The notes under the pieces are model-generated. The model was not told the origin of the DNA, searched no databases, and saw nothing but the letters and a program-made list of their open reading frames with translations. Of a stretch of DNA of 64,000 nucleotides, positions 19,421 to 29,500 are shown piece after piece. The stretch lies in the NCBI RefSeq assembly GCF_009831655.1, contig NZ_WRPA01000001.1:496001-560000 (forward strand), given 5' to 3'. This DNA is from Shewanella insulae. Lineage in GTDB: Bacteria > Pseudomonadota > Gammaproteobacteria > Enterobacterales > Shewanellaceae. Made by a program: the position numbers and the translations under genes. Positions within the stretch are counted from its first letter, which is position 1. The number at the start of each line of letters is the position of its first letter.

Positions 19421-19508
19421 TCCTAGGCTACACTCTGAACCAGAGCTTAAGCATTAGCCCAAAAGCTCAGCAAGACGCGCCAAGCAGCACAACAAGGACA
19501 GAAAGATA

Positions 19509-21446
19509 ATGCCAAAGCAGTCAGGCACACTTTTTCAGGCAAAACGCTATCTATTGATAGGTTTAGGCGCACTCATCCCCATGGCGCTGTCGGCAGCGAG
19601 CTTAACCCCTGCCCAGCAGCAATACCTGGATGCCAGAGAAGCTTTGGATAAAGGCAAATTGAATAGCTATCAATCGCTAAGAAAACAACTCGATGGCTAT
19701 CCCCTTACGCCTTACCTCGACTATCACGCCGAGATAGACAGCATCCTTAAGGCGCCGGGCCTTGAGGCCTCAAAGGCGATATCCCGCTTCGACGGCACTC
19801 CCCTGTACAACAGTGCCCGCCACCGCTACCTGGAAAACGCCGGTAAACAGCGGCATTGGCAAGACTTTCTCGCCTTGAGCCCTGAATCACCCCGTAGCAT
19901 TGACCTACAATGTTATTACTACCGTGCCAAATTAAGCCAGGGCGACAAGGCGTCGGCCTTTAAAGGGGCCCAAACACTCTGGCTCCACGGACGTTCACGC
20001 CCCAAGGCGTGCGATCCCCTGTTTAAGGCCTGGGAGAAAGCCGGTCACCGCAGCCAATCCCTGCTCTGGTCACGCATGTTGCTGGCCTTCAACGCCGGCG
20101 AGTACGGCCTGCTTAAATATCTGACCAGTAAGGTCACGGCCCATAAAAAAGAAGCCAAACACCTCCTGGCCGTCTATCAAGATCCCCGCAGCCTGAGATA
20201 CACCAAACGCTTTAGGGTTAAGGCTCCCATCTACGGCGATATCGTCGATGCAGGCCTCAGACGTCTGGCGCGAAAAGATCTTATCAAGGCAGTTAATCTG
20301 TTTCAGAAGTATGAGAAGGCTCATCGTTTCGGCGACTATCAGGGGCAGAAGCTGGCCCGCTACCTGATGAAACGAGCCTTGATCGCACAGGAGCCTAAAC
20401 TTAAGACCTTTATCGATCGCCGACTCCCCAAGACTGACAACGACGATCTTAAGGTGCTGCGCCTGCGATGGGCGATCCGCGAGGCCGATGATCAGAGCCT
20501 GGACAGATACCTGCCCCTGCTGAGCGAATCTAAGGCCCAGAAGGCGCGCTGGCAATATTGGACGGCGAGACGCCAGATGGAAACCGGTGCAAAGCTAACC
20601 GAGACCTCCCTGCTAAGCTTAAGTAAACAGCGTAACTTCTACGGTTTTACCGCGGCTGAACTGGCCTCGACGCCGATAAACCTGGCGCAGATCGACACCA
20701 AGCTCGATGAGAGCCTGACACCTCAGTTAGATCAAGACCCAGGGCTTGCCCGCGTCACGGAGCTGTTGGCGCTGGATAAAAGAATCGATGCCCGCGCCGA
20801 ATGGGTATTGCTGCTTGGTCGCCATCCACGCAGCAAACAGGCGCAGTATGCCCTATTGGCACAGCGCAACCAATGGCACGATCTGATGGTACAGGCTAGC
20901 ATACAGGGCCGGCTTTGGAACGACATGACGCTGCGCTTTCCCTACGCCGCCGACGAAGCCTTCAAAGACGCCAGCAAGAGTGCCAAGGTCGACATCGATG
21001 AGATCCGTGCCATCGCCCGCCGAGAATCAGCCTTCTATCCTTACGCCACCTCAGGCGTGGGTGCCCGCGGCCTGATGCAGCTGATGCCGGCTACGGCAAA
21101 GGAAACTGCCCGCAAGCATGGCATGAAATACCGCGGCAGAAAGAGCCTGTACGACATCTCTATCAATACCACCCTGGGGAGTCGCTACTACAAGTCACTG
21201 CTGGACAGATTCGATGGTAATCGGGTACTGGCCACCGCTGCCTATAACGCCGGCCCCCACAGGGTGAAACGCTGGCTGGAGAAAAGCCAGGGCAAGCTGG
21301 ATGTCTTTGCCTTTATCGAATCTATCCCCTTTACCGAGACCCGTGAATATGTGCAGGCGGTGCTAAGCTACCGCGCCATCTACCAGGCTAAGCAGCAGAA
21401 ACCTGTAGCACTGTTCTCTCCTAAGGAGCTGGCCTTCAAATACTAA
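19509..21446 (+). CDS. slt: Soluble lytic murein transglycosylase
   Basis: A 645-residue periplasmic Slt70-type enzyme. It has a signal peptide (YLLIGLGALIPMALSAAS), a long superhelical N-terminal U-domain of helical repeats, an L-domain, and a C-terminal catalytic domain. Catalytic Glu is in IARRESAFYPYATSGVGARG, with LMQLMPATAKETA and ATAAYNAGPHRVKRWL as further signatures. It is the second of three murein transglycosylases in the window and the only one without a lipobox or a binding domain. AAGGACAG precedes the ATG. Confidence 0.95.
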   Translation: MPKQSGTLFQAKRYLLIGLGALIPMALSAASLTPAQQQYLDAREALDKGKLNSYQSLRKQLDGYPLTPYLDYHAEIDSILKAPGLEASKAISRFDGTPLYNSARHRYLENAGKQRHWQDFLALSPESPRSIDLQCYYYRAKLSQGDKASAFKGAQTLWLHGRSRPKACDPLFKAWEKAGHRSQSLLWSRMLLAFNAGEYGLLKYLTSKVTAHKKEAKHLLAVYQDPRSLRYTKRFRVKAPIYGDIVDAGLRRLARKDLIKAVNLFQKYEKAHRFGDYQGQKLARYLMKRALIAQEPKLKTFIDRRLPKTDNDDLKVLRLRWAIREADDQSLDRYLPLLSESKAQKARWQYWTARRQMETGAKLTETSLLSLSKQRNFYGFTAAELASTPINLAQIDTKLDESLTPQLDQDPGLARVTELLALDKRIDARAEWVLLLGRHPRSKQAQYALLAQRNQWHDLMVQASIQGRLWNDMTLRFPYAADEAFKDASKSAKVDIDEIRAIARRESAFYPYATSGVGARGLMQLMPATAKETARKHGMKYRGRKSLYDISINTTLGSRYYKSLLDRFDGNRVLATAAYNAGPHRVKRWLEKSQGKLDVFAFIESIPFTETREYVQAVLSYRAIYQAKQQKPVALFSPKELAFKY

Positions 21447-21573
21447 AGCTTGTCGCCGATGTAACAGCATTGGCGATAAAAGCCGCAGTTCGTCACGACT
21501 TATCGCGCTAAACATGGACACGCCACACTTAATGTGAATAATTATCATTTACAACATTCTTCAAAGTGAATCC

Positions 21574-22296
21574 ATGAAGCTCAGCCAACTCACTATGGGC
21601 TGCGAATATCAGCCTTTTATCGCCCTCAACAGCGGGCAGATCACTGGTTACGAGGCCCTTGCACGATTTTTCACCCCAAAGGGGCAACCGACGCCTCCTA
21701 ATCAGGTATTTGAGCAACTGCATGATACGCCTGACTTGCTTGGCCGAGTCGAATATGCGGCCAAACACTTGCAACTTAGCCGAGCCCCAAAAGATAAGGC
21801 CCTGTTTCTGAACCTAGATCCCCATGGATTATCGACCGCATTGATCACCGACCTGATCAAACAGATACATAGGCGCCCCAACACCACAATAGAGCTCATC
21901 GAAAACACCTGTGCCAGCGATGCCAGGCAGGCACTCTCCCTGGCCAGCCAACTTCGAGCGGCGGGCATTGATATCGCGCTAGATGATATCGGCGCTCCCC
22001 ATGCCATGCTCTCTCTGGCATTGACCACTCAGGTTGACTGCCTTAAGTTCGATAAAATCTGGCTCAAACAGCTTCACCAGCCCCACACACAAGGGCTTCT
22101 GAAGGCCCTGATCAATTTTGCCCGCACCGCAGGCAAACTCACGATACTCGAGGGCGTCGAAACCCGGGAGGAACTCACCATCGCCCAGGAATTTCAGTTC
22201 GATTGGGTACAAGGTTTTCATTATCGCGATGCCTTTATCCAGGCAGAGATCAAGCTGCCGCTAGCGGGGTTACTCGAGGCAGATACGCTCGGCTAA
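21574..22296 (+). CDS. Stand-alone EAL-domain protein (c-di-GMP phosphodiesterase candidate)
   Basis: A 240-residue cytoplasmic protein consisting of one EAL domain and nothing else. Catalytic and metal residues look present: E27-A-L, FLNLDP (Asn), IELIENT (Glu), IALDDIGA (Asp-Asp), LKFDKIW (Lys), ILEGVET (Glu) and VQGFHY (Gln). Loop 6, usually DDFGTGYSSL, here reads DDIGAPHAML, so activity or dimer regulation may differ. It could degrade c-di-GMP or act as a receptor. The AT-rich stretch just upstream has weak similarity to a Fur site. Confidence 0.87.
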   Translation: MKLSQLTMGCEYQPFIALNSGQITGYEALARFFTPKGQPTPPNQVFEQLHDTPDLLGRVEYAAKHLQLSRAPKDKALFLNLDPHGLSTALITDLIKQIHRRPNTTIELIENTCASDARQALSLASQLRAAGIDIALDDIGAPHAMLSLALTTQVDCLKFDKIWLKQLHQPHTQGLLKALINFARTAGKLTILEGVETREELTIAQEFQFDWVQGFHYRDAFIQAEIKLPLAGLLEADTLG

Positions 22297-22405
22297 TCCT
22301 TGATAAACGACCAAAAAAGCTAGCCAATCATAGGCTTCTGCCTCATAGTTAAAGGTCATCATCACGATTGTTTCTGACCATTGAGTGCTCACCATAAGGA
22401 GTATC

Positions 22406-23317
22406 ATGTCTCATTCAAGCATCACGGCAATCTTAAACCAGCTTCAGCGTGTATTGCTGGGCAAGCCACATCAGATCAAGCTGGCCCTCACCTGTATCCT
22501 CGCCAAGGGACACCTGTTGATCGAAGATCTGCCCGGCATGGGGAAGACCAGCCTCTCCCAGGGAATGGCGCAGAGTCTGGGGCTGAGCCATCAACGCATT
22601 CAATTTACCAGCGATATGCTGCCGGCAGATATTCTCGGGGTTTCTATCTTCGACAAGGAACAGTCTCAGTTTGTATTTCACCCAGGTCCCATCTTTAAGC
22701 AGATGATTCTCGCCGATGAGATCAACCGCGCCAGCCCCAAGACTCAGAGCGCCCTGCTCGAGGCCATGGCAGAACAGCAGATCTCGGTAGATGGCATCAC
22801 CCATGCCCTGCCCAGCCCCTTCTTCGTCATCGCCACCCAGAACCCCAGCGAGCAATCTGGCACTTTTCCCCTGCCTGAATCCCAGCTCGACCGTTTCATG
22901 ATGCGGATCTCCATCGGCTATCCCGACGAGACCGCCGAGATGGCCATGCTGAAGGGGGAAGATGTCTCGCCGGCGCAGCAGCACCTACCCGCCTGTATCG
23001 ACCCGCTCACCCTGATTGAGCTGCAGTCTCAGGTGAGCAAGGTCAAGGCCTCGGAGGCGCTGCTCAACTATATTCTCGCCCTGGTAAAAGGCTCACGGCA
23101 GCTCAACGAGGGCTATGGGCTATCACCCAGGGCCAGCAAGGCGCTGCTCAACGCCGCTAAGGCCTGGGCCTTCATTCAGGGACGGAACTATCTAGTGCCC
23201 GATGATGTGCAGGCGGTATTTGCCGCCGTGGCCGAACACAGGCTGAGACATACCAGTCAGCAACAGGGCGAGGCGCTCTCACAGCGACTGCTCGCCAGCA
23301 CTAACCCCATATTGTAA
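22406..23317 (+). CDS. MoxR-family AAA+ ATPase
   Basis: A 303-residue chaperone-like ATPase with Walker A in LPGMGKTSLS (about 42-51), Walker B in MILADEINRASP, the sensor region FFVIATQNPSEQSGTFPLPE and the C-terminal lid. The ATG at 22406 is supported by AAGGAG. It is the first gene of a moxR-DUF58-transglutaminase operon, an arrangement widespread in proteobacteria and associated with envelope or stress functions. Confidence 0.94.
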   Translation: MSHSSITAILNQLQRVLLGKPHQIKLALTCILAKGHLLIEDLPGMGKTSLSQGMAQSLGLSHQRIQFTSDMLPADILGVSIFDKEQSQFVFHPGPIFKQMILADEINRASPKTQSALLEAMAEQQISVDGITHALPSPFFVIATQNPSEQSGTFPLPESQLDRFMMRISIGYPDETAEMAMLKGEDVSPAQQHLPACIDPLTLIELQSQVSKVKASEALLNYILALVKGSRQLNEGYGLSPRASKALLNAAKAWAFIQGRNYLVPDDVQAVFAAVAEHRLRHTSQQQGEALSQRLLASTNPIL

Positions 23318-23335
23318 AACCACATTATTAAACCT

Positions 23336-24325
23336 ATGGCCAGGATGACGACGAGACGAGGTAGATTAAGTGCATGGTGGCAGGCCTGGATTGCCAGGCG
23401 TTTACCCGCCAACAAAAGAGTAACCCTGGCCCATAGGAGCATCTTTATCCTGCCCACGGGTTTTGGTCTCTTCTGGCTACTATTTGTGGTCTTGCTATTC
23501 CTCTTTGGCACCAACTATCAGAATAATTTGGTGATCGGGCTTTCTATCTTGCTACTGAGCCTGTTCCACACCTGCATCATCTATAGCTATCGTAATCTAG
23601 CAGGCATGACATTAGAGGCAAAAACCGGACCAGAGGTCTATGCCGGCGAGACCTTGCTCTATGGCGTATCCCTCCACGCTAAACAGGTGCAGCATCAGGT
23701 AGAACTCAGCTATGAAAAGACCCAGGTGCAGACCATAGCCCGAGTAGCCGATAAGGCCCAGGAGGCGCTGATCCCCCTGAGTAATAGCCGACGAGGCTGG
23801 ATCCATCCCGGCCGCCTTAGGGTTGAGAGCCGCTATCCATTGGGGCTTTGCCGCGCCTGGTCCCATGTAGATCTCGCCAACGCTCAAATAGCCTTCGCAC
23901 GGCCCAAGGCGGGCCAATATGAACTGAGTGCCGAGCAGCAAGGCGACGATCATCTGGCTAAAGATCAAGGTAAGCAGGTAGTCGGGGTCGAGGAGTTTCA
24001 GGGCCTTAAGCCCTTCGTCACCGGCGAGTCACTCAATCAGATCGCCTGGAAACAGCTGGCTCAGGGACGCGGCATGCTCACCAAAACCTTTGAGCAGCCG
24101 CAGAGTGCTCCCCAATGGCTGACCTTAGACAGTCACGCCCCGCTTGAAGAACAGCTCAGCCTGCTGACCTGGGCGGCAGACAGGCTCTCGGCCAAGGGGC
24201 AGATCTTCGGCCTCAAGCTACCGGGCAAGACGCTAGCGCCCTCCAGCGGCGAAAAACATAGGCATTTGGTGCTCGCCACCCTCGCCGTCTATCCTGAGCA
24301 TCTGGAGAGTCCCCATGGCCGATAG
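23336..24325 (+). CDS. DUF58-family membrane protein
   Basis: A 329-residue protein with two adjacent N-terminal membrane helices (IFILPTGFGLFWLLFVVLLF and NLVIGLSILLLSLFHTCIIY). They are followed by a beta-rich segment and the DUF58 core with the signature region VGVEEFQGLKPFVTGESLNQ and IAWKQLAQGRGMLTK. It is located 18 bp after moxR and overlaps the next gene by 11 bp. DUF58 proteins are typically encoded next to MoxR; the biochemical role is unknown. Confidence 0.9.
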   Translation: MARMTTRRGRLSAWWQAWIARRLPANKRVTLAHRSIFILPTGFGLFWLLFVVLLFLFGTNYQNNLVIGLSILLLSLFHTCIIYSYRNLAGMTLEAKTGPEVYAGETLLYGVSLHAKQVQHQVELSYEKTQVQTIARVADKAQEALIPLSNSRRGWIHPGRLRVESRYPLGLCRAWSHVDLANAQIAFARPKAGQYELSAEQQGDDHLAKDQGKQVVGVEEFQGLKPFVTGESLNQIAWKQLAQGRGMLTKTFEQPQSAPQWLTLDSHAPLEEQLSLLTWAADRLSAKGQIFGLKLPGKTLAPSSGEKHRHLVLATLAVYPEHLESPHGR

Positions 24326-26360
24326 CAAGAGCGAAAACATCGGCCGTCAGAGTCTGCTCTGGTTATTGCTGGTTAACCTCAGCGTGCTGGCACCGCTATA
24401 CGATAAGATGACCCCCTGGAGCATGGCCATCTGCGCCATCTGCCTGCTGTGGCGGGTAGGCATCTTTTCCGGCAAGGTCGCCAAACCGCCAAGATACCTG
24501 GTCACCACACTGGCAATCGCCTCCGCCGTCACCCTGGCCTTAGTCACGGCGCAGATAGGCCTGTTAAACGGCTTTATCAACCTGCTGATCCTGGGTTATG
24601 CCCTTAAATATATCGAGATGCGCGACAGACGCGACGTGCGAGCCGTGGTGCTGGTGGGCTTCTTCCTCATCGCCGTCACCCTCATCGAGAAGCAGAGTCT
24701 GTGGTTTACCCTGCAACTGACCCTAGTCGCGACCATCAACATATGCGTTCTGGTCTGCCTCTATCTTAACGCCAGCTCAATTCGGCGCACCGCCAAGCTT
24801 GGGGCCAAGCTCATGCTACAGAGTCTGCCGCTGGCCATCGTCCTGTTCATGGTGTTGCCTAGACTACCGCCCCTCTGGTTGGTGCCCAACCCCAAGAATG
24901 CCACCACAGGGCTCAGCGATGAGCTCTCCTTCGGCGATATCGGCAAGCTGACCCGCTCCAGCGCCCTGGCCTATCGGGTCACGTTCGATAGCAGCCGGCC
25001 GACCAACAGTCAGCTCTACTGGCGCGCCCTGGTGCTGGATCATTATGACGGCAAGACCTGGACCCAAGATCCGGGGATCAAGACGCTACAACGACAACGA
25101 AAAGCAACCAACGCACGGCCCAGCCCCGAAGGCGAGCCGATAGACTATGAGGTGATTGCCGAACCGAGTTATCAAAACTGGCTCTTTGGACTGGATCTCG
25201 CCTATACCAACACCCGAGAGATCCTTGAGCTGCCCGACGGCCGCCTCTATGCCAAGGCGCCCCTGAGCCAAAAGTATCAGTATCGGGTCTCCTCCTATCC
25301 AGAGGCAAGACTCGATCGCCAACTAACGCCTGACCTTAGGCGCCGCAACCTGCAATTACCGAGCGAGAGTAATCCAAGAGCATCGGCCCTGGGTCAAAAG
25401 TTAAGAACTAACTATCCGGATAACGAGCGGCGCCTTAACGCCATCATGACACTGTTTAACCAGGCACCATTCTTCTACACCCTGGAGCCCCCACGTGTCG
25501 GCCCACAGCAGATCGATGATTTTCTGTTTGAGAATCGCGCCGGTTTCTGCGCCCACTACGCCAGTGCCATGGTGTTCCTCGCCCGCCAATCAGGCTTGCC
25601 CGCACGCATGGTCACGGGCTATCAGGGCGGCGAGTGGAATCAGGCAGGTGGTTACCTCAGCGTCTATCAATATATGGCCCACGCCTGGGTCGAGGTCTGG
25701 CTCGAAGGCAAGGGCTGGACCCGCTACGACCCCACCGCCATGATCGCCCCCGAACGGGTCGAGGCCGGTTTCGATGCCATGTTCTCACCGGAGCAGAGCT
25801 ATTTAATCAACAACCCCTTCAGCAGTTTAAGACTACGTCAGTATCCCCTGCTCAATAATTTGCGCATGTCCCTGGCCAGCATAGATTATTACTGGAGCAA
25901 GTGGGTACTGGGCTTCGATGAAGACAGACAAAGCCAACTCCTCAAGGAACTGCTAGGTGAGATCAACGCCACCAAGCTGGCTATCTTCATCATCGCCTCT
26001 TTCGGCGTCATCGCCCTCTTTATCGCCTATAGCGTCGGCCTGTTACACTTCAGTCGCCACCCAGACCCTGTCGTCGCAGGATTTGAGCAGATCGGTGCCA
26101 TGCTGACCAAACGCGGCCTGCCCCGTGCCCTGGGAGAGTCGATGGATGCCTATCAAATGCGGGTACTAGCCGCGGTGCCCGAGCTGAGCGAGCCGATGAC
26201 GCGCTACACCACAAGCTATATGACCCTTAAATATCGCGCCCCCTCGCCAAAGGCCTGCAAACAGCTTAAGCGTCAGCTGAAACAGGATCAACGTCGCCTG
26301 CGCCTCGCTATCCTCAGGCTCAAAGGCAGCTTAGCCATCAGCGAAGGCGCAAATGAGTAG
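24315..26360 (+). CDS. TgpA-type membrane transglutaminase-like protein
   Basis: A 681-residue protein with several N-terminal membrane helices (DUF3488 region, about 10-180). The transglutaminase-like domain carries a Cys-His-Asp triad: Cys about 412 in RAGFCAHYAS, His about 456 in YMAHAWVEVW, and Asp about 473 in RYDPTAM. A further membrane helix (AIFIIASFGVIALFIAYSVGL) and a cytoplasmic C-terminal DUF4129-like domain follow. Homologue TgpA of Pseudomonas is essential for viability there. Its start lies inside the end of the DUF58 gene, so translation is coupled. Confidence 0.92.
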   Translation: MADSKSENIGRQSLLWLLLVNLSVLAPLYDKMTPWSMAICAICLLWRVGIFSGKVAKPPRYLVTTLAIASAVTLALVTAQIGLLNGFINLLILGYALKYIEMRDRRDVRAVVLVGFFLIAVTLIEKQSLWFTLQLTLVATINICVLVCLYLNASSIRRTAKLGAKLMLQSLPLAIVLFMVLPRLPPLWLVPNPKNATTGLSDELSFGDIGKLTRSSALAYRVTFDSSRPTNSQLYWRALVLDHYDGKTWTQDPGIKTLQRQRKATNARPSPEGEPIDYEVIAEPSYQNWLFGLDLAYTNTREILELPDGRLYAKAPLSQKYQYRVSSYPEARLDRQLTPDLRRRNLQLPSESNPRASALGQKLRTNYPDNERRLNAIMTLFNQAPFFYTLEPPRVGPQQIDDFLFENRAGFCAHYASAMVFLARQSGLPARMVTGYQGGEWNQAGGYLSVYQYMAHAWVEVWLEGKGWTRYDPTAMIAPERVEAGFDAMFSPEQSYLINNPFSSLRLRQYPLLNNLRMSLASIDYYWSKWVLGFDEDRQSQLLKELLGEINATKLAIFIIASFGVIALFIAYSVGLLHFSRHPDPVVAGFEQIGAMLTKRGLPRALGESMDAYQMRVLAAVPELSEPMTRYTTSYMTLKYRAPSPKACKQLKRQLKQDQRRLRLAILRLKGSLAISEGANE

Positions 26361-26576
26361 CCACGCAGCAACACAGTTTAGGCCGGAAGCATAAGGGGCA
26401 TAATCAGACACTTTTGATGTTGGTCTATCCTCAAGCAAAGCCATTGAAAATGTGTGAAAAACAAGCATAAACTAGGCGAGAATATCGAATTATGCCGATA
26501 ATGTACGCCGAGCATTGGCCCAATACCCCAGATGCCCTAGAATGGCCACAGAACAACGAAATGGATAAGTGATCTC

Positions 26577-29500
26577 ATGCTGTATTTGGTGCAATCGAAT
26601 CGAATGGAGGCTTTGGCGGAGCTGCTCGCCAACGAGCTGCAGACGCCCCTTCCGGGTCAGTCGCCCCTAAGCAATGAGCAGATCTTGGTCCAGAGTCCCG
26701 GCATGTCCACCTGGCTAAGGCTCGCCATCGCCGAGCAAAACCAGGTCGCGGCGGCACTAGAGTTCCCGCTGCCATCGAGCTTCATCTGGCAGCTCTGCCA
26801 TCAACTGCTGCCCGATGTTCCCAAGGAGAACGCCTTCACCAAACCGGCCATGACCTGGAAGCTGATGGAGCTGCTGCCAGCTCTCTTGTCTCAGGAGGTG
26901 TACGCCCCCCTGGCTAACTATCTTAAGGACGATGCCATACTCACAGACAGTGCGGCGCCGCACTCGTTAAAACTGTTTCAGCTATGCTGCCAGATCGCCG
27001 ACATCTTCGACCAATACCTGGTCTATCGCCCCGACTGGATCTTGGCCTGGGAACAGGGCGAGGATCGCCTGCCCCCCAAGGAGCGTCCGCTAGCGGCCAA
27101 CCAGCAGTGGCAAAGTCTGCTGTGGCGCGAGCTTATCCACTACAATCATCACACGCTGAACCAGAGCCGCTACCATAGGGCGAACCTGCATCAGGCGCTG
27201 TTTGATGCCTTAAGCGATCCCCAGTGCGATCTTAGCAGGTTGCCGCCACGCCTGTTTGTCTTCGGTATCTCCTCCATGGCGCCGCAGACGCTAGAGGTGC
27301 TTTACTTTTTGGCCAAGCGAATCGATGTGGTGATGCTCAACTTAAGTCCCTGCCAACACTATTGGGGCGACATAGTGGATCCTAAGCTCAGGGCACGAAT
27401 GGCGCTGCAATATGGCGACAAGCAGCAACTCACCATCGATTGGGAGAGTAAGCTCGAGGTGGGAAATCCCCTGCTGGCCAACAACGGTAAGATGGGCCGC
27501 GAGCTGTTAGATCTTATCCTGGAACTGCCGGAAAACGACACCAACTTCAACTTCGAGTGCTATCAAGACCCGGGCGCTGATACTTTGCTGCACGGCGTAC
27601 AACAAGATATCCTCGAGCTCAGCACCCGCGGCGAGACCTTGGGGCCAGACGCCGGACTCTATCTCACCACCAAAGGCAGACGGCTACTCAACAATAATGA
27701 TGATTCCCTGACGCTCAGGAGCTGTCACAGCCCGCTACGGGAGCTTGAGACACTACATGATCATCTGCTCGAATGTCTGTCGCAATCGGATGGTCTTGCC
27801 CCCAAAGATATCGTGGTGATGATGCCGGATGTGGCGGCCTACGCCCCCTACATAGATGCGGTATTCGCCTCGAAGCGCGGCGTTCATTTTATCCCCTACG
27901 CCATTGCCGATCGCGGCGCCGCCCAGGAATCACCGCTGATCAACAGCTTCCTGCACCTGCTGGGCCTTAACAAGAGCCGCTTCGCGCTGACGGACATCCT
28001 AGGCATACTCGAGGTGCCCGCCGTAATGCGTCGCTTCGACCTGGACGATGATGATCTCCTGCTCATCCGCCGCTGGCTGGAGCAGGCAGGCGTGCGCTGG
28101 GGACGGGATCAGCATAGCCGTCAGGCCCAGCAGCTGCCCGCCTTCGAACACAACTCCTGGGCCTTTGGCATCAAACGACTGATCTTAGGCTATAGCTTCA
28201 GCGATGAGGCGCCTATCTATCATGACAGCCTGGCGCTCCCAGGCGTCGAGGGGCAATCGGCTCAGGCACTGGGTAAACTGCTTAACTTTATCGAGGCGAT
28301 CGACGAGTTTAATCAGGCGCTCGAAGAACATTGTGCCTTAAGTGTACGCATCACTCAGCTGCAGACCCTGGTGGAGACATTCTACGAATGCGTCGATGAG
28401 GAGCTAAACCAGAAACAGGAACTACTGCAGGCGATCACCCGCCTGAGCGAGGAGCTCACAGCTACACAGTATCAAAGCGAACTCGAACTCGAGGTGATGC
28501 AGAACTGGTTTACCCGCCACCTCACCGAGTCCCGGGTGGGGCAACGTTATCTGGCCGGTAGCGTCAACTTCTGTACCCTGATGCCGATGCGATCCATCCC
28601 CTTCAAACTGGTCTGTCTGCTGGGCATGAACGATGGCGTCTATCCCAGGGTGCAGCACCCGGTCGGCTTCGACCTGGTAGCCCAGGAAGGGCCGCGCAAG
28701 GGTGACCGCTCCCGCAGGCTGGATGACAGATACCTGTTCCTCGAGGCGCTACTCTCTGCCAGGGAGCAGCTCTACATCAGCTATATCGGCCATAGCGAGC
28801 GGGATAACAGCGAGCGCATCCCCTCCATGCTAGTATCAGAACTTATCGAATACTGCCAGCTCTGCTACCTGCCAGAATCCTGCGCTCACCTGCTTAATGG
28901 GGCTAATGCAGACGATACCAGCACGGCAGATATTACAAAGATCGAGCAGGCCATCTTAGATCAGCTAATCATCACCATGCCGCTGCAGCCTTTCGATGAG
29001 CGCCTCTATCTGGTAGACGAGTCTGAAGGCGCAGAGTGTGAGCCCAAACGCCCTCGCCAGAGCTTTAGCGAGCAGTGGTGTCCTAGCACCCATACTGAGC
29101 TGGATAAGCAGCGTAATGAGGAGCGCGATGATGAGCAGGATGTCAAGGCGGCGAGTGCTGGTCACTTCATCGAGACGCCACTGAGTCTGGTTGCCGATGA
29201 GGATAAGGGCGAACCGCTTGAGCTCTCGGCGCTGATCCGTTTCTACCGAAATCCGGCGCAGTATTTCTTCAATCGTACCCTCAAGCTTGATCTTAATCTC
29301 AGCATACAGGCGGATGAAAACGATGAGCCCTTTGCTCTCGACCCCCTGTCTCGCTATCAGCTGCAATCAACCCTGATAGAGGATGCGGTCAAGTCTGGCG
29401 ATGAGCGGCCATCGAGTGAGCTGCTTGAGCGCCTGCGGCTCTCGGGCCAGTTGCCCCTTGCGCCCTTTGATGATCTCCTGCTCAAGCAGTATCAGCACGA

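Noticed and set aside
26361..26576. Search for a LexA site before recC
   Set aside because: No CTGT-N8-ACAG palindrome is present in this 216-bp gap, so SOS control cannot be claimed.
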